Assembly (NCBI RefSeq): GCF_000739595.1
Contig: NZ_BBJP01000081.1
Span: 142,795-206,794 of the forward strand
Reading direction: 5' to 3'
DNA: 64,000 bases
From: Halorubrum halophilum
GTDB lineage: Archaea > Halobacteriota > Halobacteria > Halobacteriales > Haloferacaceae
Within the stretch, counting starts at the first letter, position 1. Each line of letters starts with the position of its first letter. Made by a program: the position numbers and the translations under genes. Below, piece by piece: positions 40,270 through 49,635 of this stretch. Under the pieces are notes generated by a model, which ran no database searches, had not been told where the DNA came from, and saw only the letters and a program-made list of their open reading frames with translations.

Positions 40270-43200
40270 ATGGACGAGATCGACGACCAGTACACGCCCG
40301 CGGACGTCGAGTCCGGGGTCGACGAATACTGGGACGACCACGACGCCTACGAGGCGGCGAAGGAGGCGCACGCCGACGACCCGCCCTTCTTCTTCGTGGA
40401 TGGCCCGCCGTACACCTCCGGACAGATGCACCTCGGTACGGCGTGGAACAAGACGCTGAAGGACGCGATCATCCGCCACAAGCGGATGACCGGCCACCGC
40501 GTCACCGACCGGCCGGGCTACGACATGCACGGGCTCCCGATCGAGGTGAAAGTCGAGGAGGAGCTCGGCTTCGAGAACAAGCGCGACATCGAGGAGTACG
40601 GGATGGAGTCGTTCATCGAGAAGTGCAAGGAGTTCGCCCTGCGCAACCGGGCGGCGATGGACGAGGACTTCCAGTCGATCGGCGTGTGGATGGACTGGGA
40701 GAACCCCTACGAGACGATCGATCCCGAGTACATGGAGGCCGCGTGGTGGGCCTTCTCGAACGTCGCCGATAACGGGCTCGTCGAGCAGGGGAAACGGTCC
40801 ATCTCGCAGTGCCCGCGCTGCGAGACCGGGCTCGCCAACAACGAGGTCGAGTACGAGGACGTCGAGGACCCCTCCATCTACGTGAAGTTCCCGCTCGCCG
40901 ACCGCGAGGGGAGCCTCGTCATCTGGACGACGACGCCGTGGACCATCCCCGCGAACACCTTCGTCGCCGTCGACGAGGAGCTCACCTACAACGCGGTCCG
41001 CGCCGAGAGAGACGGCGAGGAGGAGGTGCTCTACGTCGCCGCGGAGTGTGTCGAGGACGTGCTGCAGGAAGGCCGCTACGAGGAGTACGAGGTCGAGGCC
41101 GAACTCACCGGCGAAGAGCTCGTCGGCTGGGCGTACGACCACCCGCTCGCCGGCCGCGTCGCCGAGTACCCCGACTTCGAGGGCGCCGGACAGGTGTACG
41201 CCGCCGACTACGTGGAGGCCGACCGCACCGGGCTGGTCCACTCCGCGCCGGGTCACGGTGAGGAGGACTTCCACCGCGGCACCGAACTCGGACTCGACAT
41301 CTACTGCCCGGTCGGCCCCAACGGCGAGTTCTCCGAGGCCGCCGGGGAGTACGCCGGCCAGTTCGTGCGCGACGCCAACGACGACATTATCGACGACCTG
41401 GTCGCCGACGGCCACATGCTCGCGCACGGCACCGTCGAGCACAGCTACGGTCACTGTTGGCGGTGTGACACCGGGATCATCCAGTTGGTCACCGACCAGT
41501 GGTTCATCTCGATCACGGACGTGAAAGAGGACCTCCTCGAGAACATGGCGGAGTCCGAGTGGCACCCGCAGTGGGCCCGAGACAACCGCTTCCGCGACTT
41601 CATCGAGGACGCGCCCGACTGGAACGTCTCCCGCCAGCGCTACTGGGGGATCCCGATCCCGATCTGGGTGCCGGAGGACGCGGACGGAAGCAGCCTCGAC
41701 GAGGACATGATCGTGATCGGCACCCGAGAGGAACTCGCCGAGCGCGTCGAGGAGGACGTCGATCCCGAGACGATCGACCTCCACCGCCCTTCCGTCGACG
41801 ACCTGACGGTCGTCGAGGACGGAACCACGTACCGCCGCGTCGAGGACGTGTTCGACGTGTGGCTCGACTCGTCGGTCGCCTCGTGGGGCACGCTCGGGTA
41901 CCCGAGCGACGAGGCGGCCCACGACGAGCTGTGGCCCGCCGACTTCATCGTCGAGGCGCACGACCAGACTCGAGGCTGGTTCTGGTCGCAGCTCGGGATG
42001 GGAACCGCCGCGGTGGACCAAGTCCCCTACGAGGAGGTCCTCATGCACGGGTTCGCCAACGACGAGGACGGCCGCAAGATGTCCAAGTCCGTCGGCAACA
42101 TCGTCACGCCGGAGGAGGCGATCGAGCGCGCCGGCCGCGACCCGCTCCGCACCTACCTGCTCAGCCACGACCAGCAGGGCGTCGACCTCGCGTTCGAGTG
42201 GGACGGGCTCGGCGAGCTGCAGGGGAAGCTCAACATCCTCTGGAACGTGTTCCGCTTCCCGCTGGAGTACATGGACCTCGACGGCTACGACCCCGCCGAC
42301 GCCGACCTCTCGGACGGCGAGCTCGAGCTCGTCGACGAGTGGGTGCTCTCGCGGCTCCAGTCCGTCGAGACCGAGGTCGAGGAGGCGTGGGCCGACTACC
42401 GCGTCAGCGACGCCGTCAACGCAGTGATCGAGTTCGTCACGCAGGACGTGTCCCGCTTCTACGTGAAGGCGGTCCGCGACCGCATGTGGGAGGAGGCCGA
42501 CTCCGCCTCGAAGCGCGGCGCCTACGCGACGCTCGCGACCGTCCTCGACGAGACGACCCGGCTGCTCGCGCCGATCGCGCCGTACATGACCGAGCGCATG
42601 TACCAGACGCTCGACGGCGAGGCCACGACCGTCCACCAGCTCGACTACCCCGAGCCCGACGACGACCTCCGGGACGCCCAGCTCGAACGCGACGTGGCCG
42701 TCCTCCGCGACGTAGAGGAGGCCGCCGCGAACGCGCGCCAGCAGGCCGGCCGCAAGCTCCGCTGGCCCGTGCCGCGCGTGATCGTCGAGAGCGACGACGA
42801 GGACGTGACCGCCGCGGTCGAACGGCTCTCGGAGCTGATCGCCGAGCGCGTCAACGCCCGAGCGGTGACCGTCACCGGCGCGTTCGACGAGCTGGTCGAG
42901 ACCGCCGAGCCGCAGATGGGCGCGATCGGCCCCGCCTTCGGCGCCGACGCCCAGAAGGTGATGGAGGCGGTACAGGGCGCGACCCGCGCCGCGGTCGAGG
43001 GCGGCGAGGTGACCGTCGACGGCGAGCCCGTCGACCTCGACGACGAGATGGTCGAGTACGTCGCCGAGCCGCCGGAACACGTCTCCGGCGCCGACTTCGA
43101 CGGCGGCGCCGTCTACGTCGACACCTCGCTGACTCCCGAGATCGAGTCCGAGGGGTACGCCCGCGACGTGATCCGCCGGATCCAGGAGATGCGCAAGGAA

Positions 43201-43422
43201 CTCGACCTGGACGTGGAGGCCCGGATCCGCGTCGGCGTCGCGGTCGACGACGACCGGATCGCCGCGTTCGTCGACGACCACGCCGACCTGATCGCCGGCG
43301 AGGTGCGCGCCGACGCGTGGCTCGACGGCCCGAGCGACGCCGCGGACGCCGAGGGCGGCCTCGTCGAGGAGTGGGAGGTTGAGGGCGTCGCGGTCACGAT
43401 CGGGATCGAACCGGTCGCGTGA
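40270..43422 (+). CDS. ileS: Isoleucyl-tRNA synthetase
   Basis: A 1050-residue class Ia synthetase charging tRNA(Ile). The HIGH box is present as HLGT in PPYTSGQMHLGTAWNK, and KMSKS is intact in DGRKMSKSVGNIV. WTTTPWTIPANT marks the CP1 editing domain that removes valine, and DQTRGWFWSQ is a class Ia block. The long acidic C-terminal part, with anticodon domain SRFYVKAVRDRMW, is typical of the archaeal/eukaryotic-like IleRS clade that also accounts for mupirocin insensitivity in some lineages. ATG 40270 follows a TATTCAAATACG box. Confidence 0.96.
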   Translation: MDEIDDQYTPADVESGVDEYWDDHDAYEAAKEAHADDPPFFFVDGPPYTSGQMHLGTAWNKTLKDAIIRHKRMTGHRVTDRPGYDMHGLPIEVKVEEELGFENKRDIEEYGMESFIEKCKEFALRNRAAMDEDFQSIGVWMDWENPYETIDPEYMEAAWWAFSNVADNGLVEQGKRSISQCPRCETGLANNEVEYEDVEDPSIYVKFPLADREGSLVIWTTTPWTIPANTFVAVDEELTYNAVRAERDGEEEVLYVAAECVEDVLQEGRYEEYEVEAELTGEELVGWAYDHPLAGRVAEYPDFEGAGQVYAADYVEADRTGLVHSAPGHGEEDFHRGTELGLDIYCPVGPNGEFSEAAGEYAGQFVRDANDDIIDDLVADGHMLAHGTVEHSYGHCWRCDTGIIQLVTDQWFISITDVKEDLLENMAESEWHPQWARDNRFRDFIEDAPDWNVSRQRYWGIPIPIWVPEDADGSSLDEDMIVIGTREELAERVEEDVDPETIDLHRPSVDDLTVVEDGTTYRRVEDVFDVWLDSSVASWGTLGYPSDEAAHDELWPADFIVEAHDQTRGWFWSQLGMGTAAVDQVPYEEVLMHGFANDEDGRKMSKSVGNIVTPEEAIERAGRDPLRTYLLSHDQQGVDLAFEWDGLGELQGKLNILWNVFRFPLEYMDLDGYDPADADLSDGELELVDEWVLSRLQSVETEVEEAWADYRVSDAVNAVIEFVTQDVSRFYVKAVRDRMWEEADSASKRGAYATLATVLDETTRLLAPIAPYMTERMYQTLDGEATTVHQLDYPEPDDDLRDAQLERDVAVLRDVEEAAANARQQAGRKLRWPVPRVIVESDDEDVTAAVERLSELIAERVNARAVTVTGAFDELVETAEPQMGAIGPAFGADAQKVMEAVQGATRAAVEGGEVTVDGEPVDLDDEMVEYVAEPPEHVSGADFDGGAVYVDTSLTPEIESEGYARDVIRRIQEMRKELDLDVEARIRVGVAVDDDRIAAFVDDHADLIAGEVRADAWLDGPSDAADAEGGLVEEWEVEGVAVTIGIEPVA

Positions 43423-43592
43423 CGACCTGATCGGGACCGTCGCGAGAGAACGTTCGGCGATCCGTGTACTCAGGAGATCGTCATACGCCGAACCGTCGCG
43501 TAACTGATCGTTCTTACTATTCCCGATCTCGATACCCTGCGAAACGTTGTCGTCCCGAAACCTATAGGTGACTTCTTCACGCACGGTCGTAT

Positions 43593-44093
43593 ATGCATGT
43601 CCGGGCGGCTCGGCCCGACGACGCGGAGGCGCTACGAACGGCCGTCTCGCGAGCCCGCGAGGCGACCGTCTTCGACGACATCGGAGCCCCTCTTCTCGAC
43701 GTGTCCGCTGCCGGCGTCCGCGAGGCCGCCGCAGAGGCAGAGTGGTCGTTCCTGATGGAGGACGAGGACGGACCGGTGGGGGTCGCCATCGCTCATCCCG
43801 ACGCGGAGACGTCGACCGACGAGCACGGAGACGACGGCGACCACGAGGCCGAACTGCTCGCGCTGTGGGTCCACCCGAACCACGCGGGCGAGGGCGTCGC
43901 GGGCGAGCTGCTCGCCCGCGTCGCGTCTTCGGTGACCGACTGCGGCGTGGAGACTCTTCGCGCGAGCGTCCCCGCCGACAGCCCCGGCGCCACGGAGTTT
44001 TTCAGTGCACACGGGTTCGTCCACCGCGGCACCCGTCGCGGTCCGGCCGGCGACGAGTCTATCGTCGTCGCCGACGTGGACGCGCTCCAGTGA
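43593..44093 (+). CDS. GNAT-family N-acetyltransferase
   Basis: A 166-residue protein with the GNAT core: MHVRAARPDDAEALRTAVSRA at the N-terminus, then LLALWVHPNHAGEGVAGELLARVA carrying the acetyl-CoA pyrophosphate loop (H-P-x-x-x-G-x-G-V/A-x), and LRASVPADSPGATEFFSAHGFVHRG as the acceptor-side strand-helix. The G-E-G-V-A-G variant of the motif is close to consensus. Substrate is unknown. The ATG lies in a GTCGTATATGCATG context, so the TATATG could be both box and start region. Confidence 0.85.
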   Translation: MHVRAARPDDAEALRTAVSRAREATVFDDIGAPLLDVSAAGVREAAAEAEWSFLMEDEDGPVGVAIAHPDAETSTDEHGDDGDHEAELLALWVHPNHAGEGVAGELLARVASSVTDCGVETLRASVPADSPGATEFFSAHGFVHRGTRRGPAGDESIVVADVDALQ

Positions 44094-44141
44094 CCGCGCC
44101 GCGATCGGACCGAGCCTAGGAGATCGCCAGACGAATCGCCG

Positions 44142-44570
44142 TTACTTCAGCCGTTCCTGGAGGAACGAGGGATGTGCCGCGGTGACGCCGTCCACGCCGA
44201 GGAGCTTCTCGGAGATGACGTCGCCGAGTTCGTCGCCGTCGCCGGCGCGGACTTCGGCCATCAGCATGTGGTCACCGGAGGAGGTGTACAGCGCCTGCAC
44301 CTCGTCAAGGTCCTTCAGCTTCCGGGTCGCGCCCACGTACTGTCCCGAGTCGACGTCCATCCCGACCATCGCGATCGACTGCGACGAGAGCTTCTTCGGG
44401 TCGATCTCCGCGGAGTAGCCGACGATCACGCCCTTCTCTTCGAGGCGGTCGATGTACTTCCGCACCGTCGGCTTCGAGACGTCAGCCCGGTCGGCGATCT
44501 CCGCGCAGGAGGCCTGCGCGTCCTCCTCTAACACCGACAGGATCCGTTCCTCCGTCGATACCGTACTCAT
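44142..44570 (-). CDS. lrp: Lrp/AsnC-family transcriptional regulator
   Basis: A 142-residue Lrp-type protein: an N-terminal winged helix (ERILSVLEEDAQASCAEIADRADVSKPTVRKYIDRLEEKGVIVGY) then an AsnC/RAM effector domain (AMVGMDVDSGQYVGATRKLKDLDEVQALYTSSGDHMLMAEVRA). It lies 107 bp beyond the end of korB on the same strand, and may sense amino acids and tune 2-oxoacid metabolism. Start codon ATG 44570 has an A/T-rich box (AAAAATACC region, minus strand GTATTTTTTCGG) about 25-30 bases upstream. Confidence 0.9.
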   Translation of the reverse strand: MSTVSTEERILSVLEEDAQASCAEIADRADVSKPTVRKYIDRLEEKGVIVGYSAEIDPKKLSSQSIAMVGMDVDSGQYVGATRKLKDLDEVQALYTSSGDHMLMAEVRAGDGDELGDVISEKLLGVDGVTAAHPSFLQERLK

Positions 44571-44677
44571 GACTACTGCTTTGTCACCACCGAAAAAATA
44601 CCTTGCGAACCGAAAAACGAGACGAACGGACGACGAATCGCGGCGGGATCGTCGGCCGATCCCGGTCTACGGTCGCT

Positions 44678-45616
44678 TCAGGCGTGCTTGTCGAGGAACA
44701 TGTCGTGGGAGCGCTCCCACTCGTAGTCGTCGTCCCAGTAGCGCTCGGCCAGCGGCTCGTCGGGCATTTCGCCGATCGCCTGCTTCTCCGCGCCGTAGGA
44801 CGGGCGGTCGTCGTCGACGTAGAAGCGGCCGGTGAGGACCTCGCCCTCGTAGAGCGACTCCTCGGTCTCGCGCATCATCTCGGCGGCCTCGACGCGGTCC
44901 GTCTTGTCGAAGTCGTAGTCGTCGGACTCGTTGACGTCGATGTACGGGACGTACTGGCGCGCGTCCTTGTTCCAGGTCGGACACTGAGTGAGGAAGTCGA
45001 CGTGCGCGAAGCCGTCGTGGTTGATCGCCTCGACCAGAATCTCTTTGGCCTGGTTCGGGTTGACTGCGGCCGTGCGGGCGACGTAGGAGGCGCCGGCGTT
45101 GAGCGACATCGAAAGCGGCTTGATCGGCTCCTTGGCGCTGCCGGACGGCTGTGTCTTCGACTTGTGGCCCTTCGGGCTGGTCGGGGAGGTCTGTCCCTTC
45201 GTGAGCCCGAAGATCTCGTTGTTGAACACGATGTACGTCATGTCGTGGTTCTCCCGGGCCGTGTGGATGAAGTGGTTCCCGCCGATCCCGTAGCCGTCGC
45301 CGTCGCCGCCGGCGGCGATCACTTCGAGGTCGGGATTCGCGAGCTTCGCGGCGCGGGCCACGGGCAGCGAGCGCCCGTGGATCGTGTGGAACCCGTACGT
45401 GTCGAGGTAGCTGTTCAGCTTACCGGAACAGCCGATCCCGGTACACAGCAGGGTCTCCTCAGGCGTGCGCCCGACCTCGGGGAGCGCCTGCTTCAGCGCC
45501 TTCAGGACGCTGAAGTCACCGCAGCCGGGACACCAGGTCGGCTGGGGCTCGACGCCCGGCGTGTACTCGTCGCGGTCGATCTCTCGTTCGTCTCCGATTG
45601 CTGAAAACGTGCTCAT
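44678..45616 (-). CDS. korB: 2-oxoacid:ferredoxin oxidoreductase, beta subunit
   Basis: A 312-residue thiamine-diphosphate subunit. It has WCPGCGDFSVLKALKQAL with conserved cysteines for the 4Fe-4S cluster, CTGIGCSGKL, HTIHGRSLPVARAAKLANPDLEVIAAGGDGDGYGIGGNH (TPP-binding GDGD) and NNEIFGLTKGQ-type TPP pocket. Together with the alpha subunit it oxidises 2-oxoglutarate (or another 2-oxoacid) to the acyl-CoA, reducing ferredoxin. The ATG follows the korA stop by 3 bp, so they are one operon. Confidence 0.92.
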   Translation of the reverse strand: MSTFSAIGDEREIDRDEYTPGVEPQPTWCPGCGDFSVLKALKQALPEVGRTPEETLLCTGIGCSGKLNSYLDTYGFHTIHGRSLPVARAAKLANPDLEVIAAGGDGDGYGIGGNHFIHTARENHDMTYIVFNNEIFGLTKGQTSPTSPKGHKSKTQPSGSAKEPIKPLSMSLNAGASYVARTAAVNPNQAKEILVEAINHDGFAHVDFLTQCPTWNKDARQYVPYIDVNESDDYDFDKTDRVEAAEMMRETEESLYEGEVLTGRFYVDDDRPSYGAEKQAIGEMPDEPLAERYWDDDYEWERSHDMFLDKHA

Positions 45617-45619
45617 GAG

Positions 45620-47515
45620 TTAGTCACCTGCGGCTGGGACGAAGGTGGTCTGATGGCCCGACGCGTCGCCGTCGCCCTCGACGACCGCGGCCTCGAACCC
45701 GTCGACGATCTCAGCCGGCTCGAACGGGTTCCCGTTGTACTTCAACAGGCTCGACAGCTTTTCGCCGTAGCGGCCGAGGTTCTTCTGAACGAGCCCGCGG
45801 AACTGTCCGGACGCCGTCATCTCGACGACGAGGACCTCGTCGACGCTCTCGACGAACGCCTCGACCTGTGCGGTCGGGAAGGGGAGCATGTCGGAGACGC
45901 CGTACGACTTCACCGAGACCCCGGCGTCGTTGAGCCGGTCGACGGCCTCTTCGACGGTGCCCTGCTGGCTCCCGAACGTGAGGATGCCGTACTGGGCGTC
46001 GTCGGGACCGGCGTAGGAGCCGGTGTCCTCTTGATCGAGGTCGGCGCGAATCGCCTCCAGCTTCTGGGTGCGCCGGTCGATCTGCGCGACGCGGTTGTCC
46101 GGCGACTCCTCGATGTGGCCGGTCGGGCTGTGCTCGTTGCCGGTCGCGAGGAAGCGACCGCCCTTCTGGCCGGGAATCGACCGCGGGGAGACGCCGTCCT
46201 CGACGTCGTGCTGGAACCGGTGGAACTTCCCGTCGGGCGAGTGCGGCTCGTCGGCGAGCGCGTCCTCCGAGAGCGTCTTCCCGAGCGTCGGGTTCGGCTC
46301 GCGGTCGAAGTGGCTCTTGGGGACGTTCACGAGCTCGCCGCCGAGCTTCTGGTCGTACAGGAGGATCGACGGGATCTGGTACTCGTAGGCGAGCCGGAAG
46401 GCGATCCGCGACTGCTCGTACGCCTCCTCGACGGTCCCCGGAGCCAAGACGACGCGCTGGGAGTCGCCCTGCGAGGTGTAGAGGACGTGTTCGAGGTCGG
46501 ACTGCTCCGGCTTCGTCGGCATCCCGGTCGACGGACCGGCGCGCATGGCCTCGACGAGGACGACGGGCGTCTCCGTCATCTCCGCGAGCCCGAGCGGCTC
46601 CGACATCAGCGCGAAGCCGCCGCCGGAGGAGCCGGACATGGCCTTCACGCCGGCGTGCGAGGCCCCGACCGCGAGCGCGGCCGCGGCGATCTCGTCTTCG
46701 ACCTGCTCGGAGATCCCGCCGAGCTTCGGCAGGTTCTTCGTCATGATGGTGAACACCTCGGTCCACGGCGTCATCGGGTAACCGGCGATGAACCGGCAGC
46801 CCTCGTCGATGGCGCCGTAGGAGATGGCGTCCGAGCCGGACATGAGCAGCTGCTCCTCGTCGTGCTCGCCGGTCGGCACCGACACGTCCGAAGCGTCCAC
46901 GTCGTACTCCTCGCGCACTTGGTCGTACGCGATCTGGAGGATCTCGAGGTTCGGTTCGAGGATCTTCTCCGGCATCGCGTCGCGCATGAGGTCCTGGACG
47001 TGGTCGAGGTCCATCCCGGTCAGCGCGCAGGTCGCGCCGACGCCGGCGGTGTTGCGCATGACTTCACGGCCCTGATCGCGGGCGAGCCCGCGGAGGTCGA
47101 GGGGGTATACGTGCCAGTCGTTCTCCTCGGCGCGCTCTTCGAAGTTCGGAATCTCGGAGGCGTCGAGGAGTCCCTCGTCGTACACGATGACGCCGCCCTC
47201 GCGGAGCTCGTCCAAGTTCTCCGAGAGCGGCTTGATCTCCTCGTTCCCGTAGACGGCCTCCTCCTGCGGGTTGCGGGCGAACGAGTCGCCGAGCGCGAGC
47301 AGGAAGTTGTACCCGTCTCCTCGGGACCGCACCGGATCCGAGGACGCACGGACCTCGGTGTAGGTGTGGCCCCCGCGGATCCGCGACGGGTAGTGGCGAT
47401 GCGTGAAGACGTTGAGCCCCGATCGCATCAAGGCCTTCGCGAAGTTCTGGCTGGTCGAAGCGATCCCGTCACCGGATCCCCCCGATATCCGCCAGATGAG
47501 TTCGTCGTCAGTCAT
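45620..47515 (-). CDS. korA: 2-oxoacid:ferredoxin oxidoreductase, alpha subunit (gamma-alpha fusion)
   Basis: A 631-residue fusion of the gamma domain (about 1-190: ELIWRISGGSGDGIASTSQN, RHYPSRIRGGHTYTEVRAS) and the alpha pyrimidine-binding domain (SYGAIDEGCRFIAGYPMTPWTEVF, DEIAAAALAVGASHAGVKAMSGSSGGGFALMSE, RAGPSTGMPTKPEQSDL). This is the classic haloarchaeal KorA arrangement; the enzyme replaces the 2-oxoglutarate dehydrogenase complex. It is divergent from dph5 across a 170-bp region. Confidence 0.93.
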   Translation of the reverse strand: MTDDELIWRISGGSGDGIASTSQNFAKALMRSGLNVFTHRHYPSRIRGGHTYTEVRASSDPVRSRGDGYNFLLALGDSFARNPQEEAVYGNEEIKPLSENLDELREGGVIVYDEGLLDASEIPNFEERAEENDWHVYPLDLRGLARDQGREVMRNTAGVGATCALTGMDLDHVQDLMRDAMPEKILEPNLEILQIAYDQVREEYDVDASDVSVPTGEHDEEQLLMSGSDAISYGAIDEGCRFIAGYPMTPWTEVFTIMTKNLPKLGGISEQVEDEIAAAALAVGASHAGVKAMSGSSGGGFALMSEPLGLAEMTETPVVLVEAMRAGPSTGMPTKPEQSDLEHVLYTSQGDSQRVVLAPGTVEEAYEQSRIAFRLAYEYQIPSILLYDQKLGGELVNVPKSHFDREPNPTLGKTLSEDALADEPHSPDGKFHRFQHDVEDGVSPRSIPGQKGGRFLATGNEHSPTGHIEESPDNRVAQIDRRTQKLEAIRADLDQEDTGSYAGPDDAQYGILTFGSQQGTVEEAVDRLNDAGVSVKSYGVSDMLPFPTAQVEAFVESVDEVLVVEMTASGQFRGLVQKNLGRYGEKLSSLLKYNGNPFEPAEIVDGFEAAVVEGDGDASGHQTTFVPAAGD

Positions 47516-47654
47516 AGTGGTATGTGAGCCCGTGAGGGCCTAGTAATTCGACATTGTGCTGGTTACCTCTTAGGGCTTGCTATGGAATCACAAGGAACAA
47601 TGATGAAAGACCTTTAGGTGTTACCCGCCGCGGACAGCGCGATCCGTTCCACGC

Positions 47655-47662
47655 CTTTTTAC
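47655..47662 (+). promoter_or_regulatory. TATA box of dph5
   Basis: CCTTTTTACTC has an A/T core about 28 bases before ATG 47686, the usual spacing for a leaderless start. The rest of the 170-bp korA-dph5 gap has a second AT-rich patch (TAGTAATTCGACATTG, near 47538) that fits the korA promoter. Confidence 0.6.
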
Positions 47663-47685
47663 TCACCGCCCGCCCGACGGGTCGT

Positions 47686-48483
47686 ATGCTCACGTTCATC
47701 GGTCTCGGCCTTTACGACGAGCGCTCGATCACCGTCGAGGGGCGCGAGGCGCTCCGGTCCGCGGACCGAGTCTTCGCGGAGTTCTACACGAGCAAGCTGG
47801 TCGGCGCCGACGTCGAGGACCTCGAAGCGTACCACGGCGCGGAGATAGCGGTCCGGCCGCGCGAGGGAGTCGAACGGGACCCGGAGGCGATCCTCGCGGC
47901 GGCCGAAGAGGGTCACGCCGCGTTCCTCACCGCCGGCGACACGATGATCTCGACGACCCACACGGATCTCCGGCTGCGTGCCGAGGAACGCGGGATCGAC
48001 ACCCGCGTGATCCACGGCGTGACCGCGCAGTCGGCCGCGTCGAGCCTCACCGGCCTGCAGAACTACCGGTTCGGCAAGGCGACGACGCTCCCGTTCCCGT
48101 ACGCCCACGGCGGCGACGACGTGCCCGGGAGCGTGATCGACACCATCGAGGCGAACCGCGAGCGCGGGCTCCACACCGTCGTCTACCTCGACATCAAGGT
48201 CGGCACCGGGCCGACCGGCCCCGACCCGGACCACGAGGAGTACATGACCGCCGACGCCGCGGCCCGGCTGCTCGCCGACGGGTGGGAGGACGCGCTCGCG
48301 GTCGTCGTCGCCCGCGCGGGCTCGCCCGATCCGATCGTCGCCGCCGACCGCCTGAGCGCGCTCGCGGAGCGCGACTTCGGCGACCCGCTCCACCTGCTCG
48401 TGATCCCCGGCGACCTCCACCACGTCGAGGCCGACGCGCTCGCCGGTCTGGCCGGCGCGCCGGCGGAGCTGGTCGAGGAGTGA
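47686..48483 (+). CDS. dph5: Diphthine synthase
   Basis: A 265-residue SAM-dependent methyltransferase of the tetrapyrrole-methylase fold that methylates the modified His of translation factor aEF-2 on the way to diphthamide. Clear family blocks are MLTFIGLGLYDERSITVEGREAL, AAFLTAGDTMISTTHTDLRLRA, IHGVTAQSAASSLTGLQNYRFGK and VYLDIKVGTGPTGPD, with ARAGSPDP near the C-terminus. Length is the archaeal norm. ATG 47686 is supported by the box at 47655. Confidence 0.94.
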   Translation: MLTFIGLGLYDERSITVEGREALRSADRVFAEFYTSKLVGADVEDLEAYHGAEIAVRPREGVERDPEAILAAAEEGHAAFLTAGDTMISTTHTDLRLRAEERGIDTRVIHGVTAQSAASSLTGLQNYRFGKATTLPFPYAHGGDDVPGSVIDTIEANRERGLHTVVYLDIKVGTGPTGPDPDHEEYMTADAAARLLADGWEDALAVVVARAGSPDPIVAADRLSALAERDFGDPLHLLVIPGDLHHVEADALAGLAGAPAELVEE

Positions 48484-48549
48484 GCACCGGGAGGTCGCCC
48501 GGTCCGACGACCGGTCGTTTGATATTCCTGTCCTGCGTTGTCGGATCTC

Positions 48550-48936
48550 ATGACAGACCTTCCCGTTGAGCAGCTGATGTCGACCGAACTCGTCACGATC
48601 GCCCCGGGGGCGGCCGCCGCGGACGCGGCGAACCGGATGTTGGAGACCGGAGTGAGTTCCATCCTCGTCGTCGACGACGATGGGCACCTGGCCGGGCTGA
48701 TCACCGCGACGGACTTCGTCTCGCTCGTCCGCCGGAACGACCCGGAGGACGAGACCCCCGTCGAGGCGTTCATGACGACGGACATCGTCACCGTCTCTCC
48801 CGACGACTCCGTCGAAGACCTCGCGGAGCCGACGGACCAGGGGTACACGCACCTCCCGGTGGTCAACGAGGACGGAGAGCTGATCGGGATGGTCTCGACG
48901 ACCGATCTCACGGCGTACGTTTCGGAGCAGCGGTGA
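48550..48936 (+). CDS. CBS-domain protein
   Basis: A 128-residue protein of two CBS motifs: VEQLMSTELVTIAPGAAAADAANRMLETGVSSILVVDDDG then EAFMTTDIVTVSPDDSVEDLAEPTDQGYTHLPVVNEDG. The pair should fold into one Bateman module that binds adenine nucleotides or SAM. ATG 48550 is chosen over a TTG at 48538. It stands alone between dph5 and two small membrane-protein genes on the other strand. Partner protein unknown. Confidence 0.85.
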   Translation: MTDLPVEQLMSTELVTIAPGAAAADAANRMLETGVSSILVVDDDGHLAGLITATDFVSLVRRNDPEDETPVEAFMTTDIVTVSPDDSVEDLAEPTDQGYTHLPVVNEDGELIGMVSTTDLTAYVSEQR

Positions 48937-49012
48937 GCGGTCCGGTGGTGTGCAGCCGATGAGCCGTCAGACGGCGCGCGGCTCACCCCGAGAGTCGGCC
49001 CCGACCGTGGGA

Positions 49013-49240
49013 TTAGCGACCCGACGCGGCCATCTGGTCGTCGTAGGTGGCGCCCGCCGCGATCAGGAACCCGATTATCGCGGTGACGACGGCGATGCTC
49101 CCGATCGCGACGACGGCGATAGAGAACAGGTCGTTCGGGAGGACCCGTGCGGACGTCAGCAGCGACACCGCCGTGACGCCCCCGATCAGCAGCAGGAGTC
49201 GACCGAACCGGGCGGTGTCGAGCCCGTCGTCACTTGACAT
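49013..49240 (-). CDS. Small two-helix membrane protein (75 aa)
   Basis: A 75-residue protein with two hydrophobic segments, FGRLLLLIGGVTAVSLLTSA and FSIAVVAIGSIAVVTAIIGFLIAAGA, and a short hydrophilic tail. It overlaps the next gene upstream (49230-49487) by 11 bases on the same strand, so they are probably translated together. No family recognised. Confidence 0.6.
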   Translation of the reverse strand: MSSDDGLDTARFGRLLLLIGGVTAVSLLTSARVLPNDLFSIAVVAIGSIAVVTAIIGFLIAAGATYDDQMAASGR

Positions 49241-49487
49241 AGGCTCTAATCTCGTTGATGACGCCGTCGTACCCGTCGTCGCTGGCCTCCGCGCCGAGCG
49301 AGTGAATCGACTGGCAGATCCACATCCCGGCGGTGAAATTCAACAGCGCGACGAAGGACACCAGCCCGAGCTGCGAGTCCACGGTGAGCCCGATGACGAG
49401 CCCCAACGGGAGCGTCACCGACATGATGGCGTGCGTGAGCAGCGACCGAGTCCCGAAGTCGTCCAACGAGCTGAGTACCCCTGACAT
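49230..49487 (-). CDS. Small two- or three-helix membrane protein (85 aa)
   Basis: An 85-residue protein starting MSGVLSSLDDFGTRSLLTHAI, with hydrophobic segments MSVTLPLGLVIGLTVDSQLGLVSF and VALLNFTAGMWICQSIHSLG and a polar tail DGYDGVINEIRAYVK. TATATATAC (about 49511-49519) lies 25-30 bp before the ATG at 49487, giving a well-placed TATA box. It overlaps the 75-aa membrane gene downstream; the pair could form a complex. Not recognised. Confidence 0.62.
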   Translation of the reverse strand: MSGVLSSLDDFGTRSLLTHAIMSVTLPLGLVIGLTVDSQLGLVSFVALLNFTAGMWICQSIHSLGAEASDDGYDGVINEIRAYVK

Positions 49488-49635
49488 GTGAACAGTACGG
49501 GGACGAACGCGTATATATACTCGTGCGAGCTGTCTCGGATATCCGGGGCGGTCGCCGGCCCGTCGCTGAAGTCGACCTGACCGGACGGAGATAGACACCG
49601 GAAGAGTAATCAGATCTGCTATCACACCACATGAT

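Noticed and set aside
40168..43584. 1138-codon open frame on the minus strand across ileS
   Set aside because: It is the antisense of a clear isoleucyl-tRNA synthetase; long shadow ORFs are usual at this GC and its translation is Val/Arg/Asp-rich without motifs.
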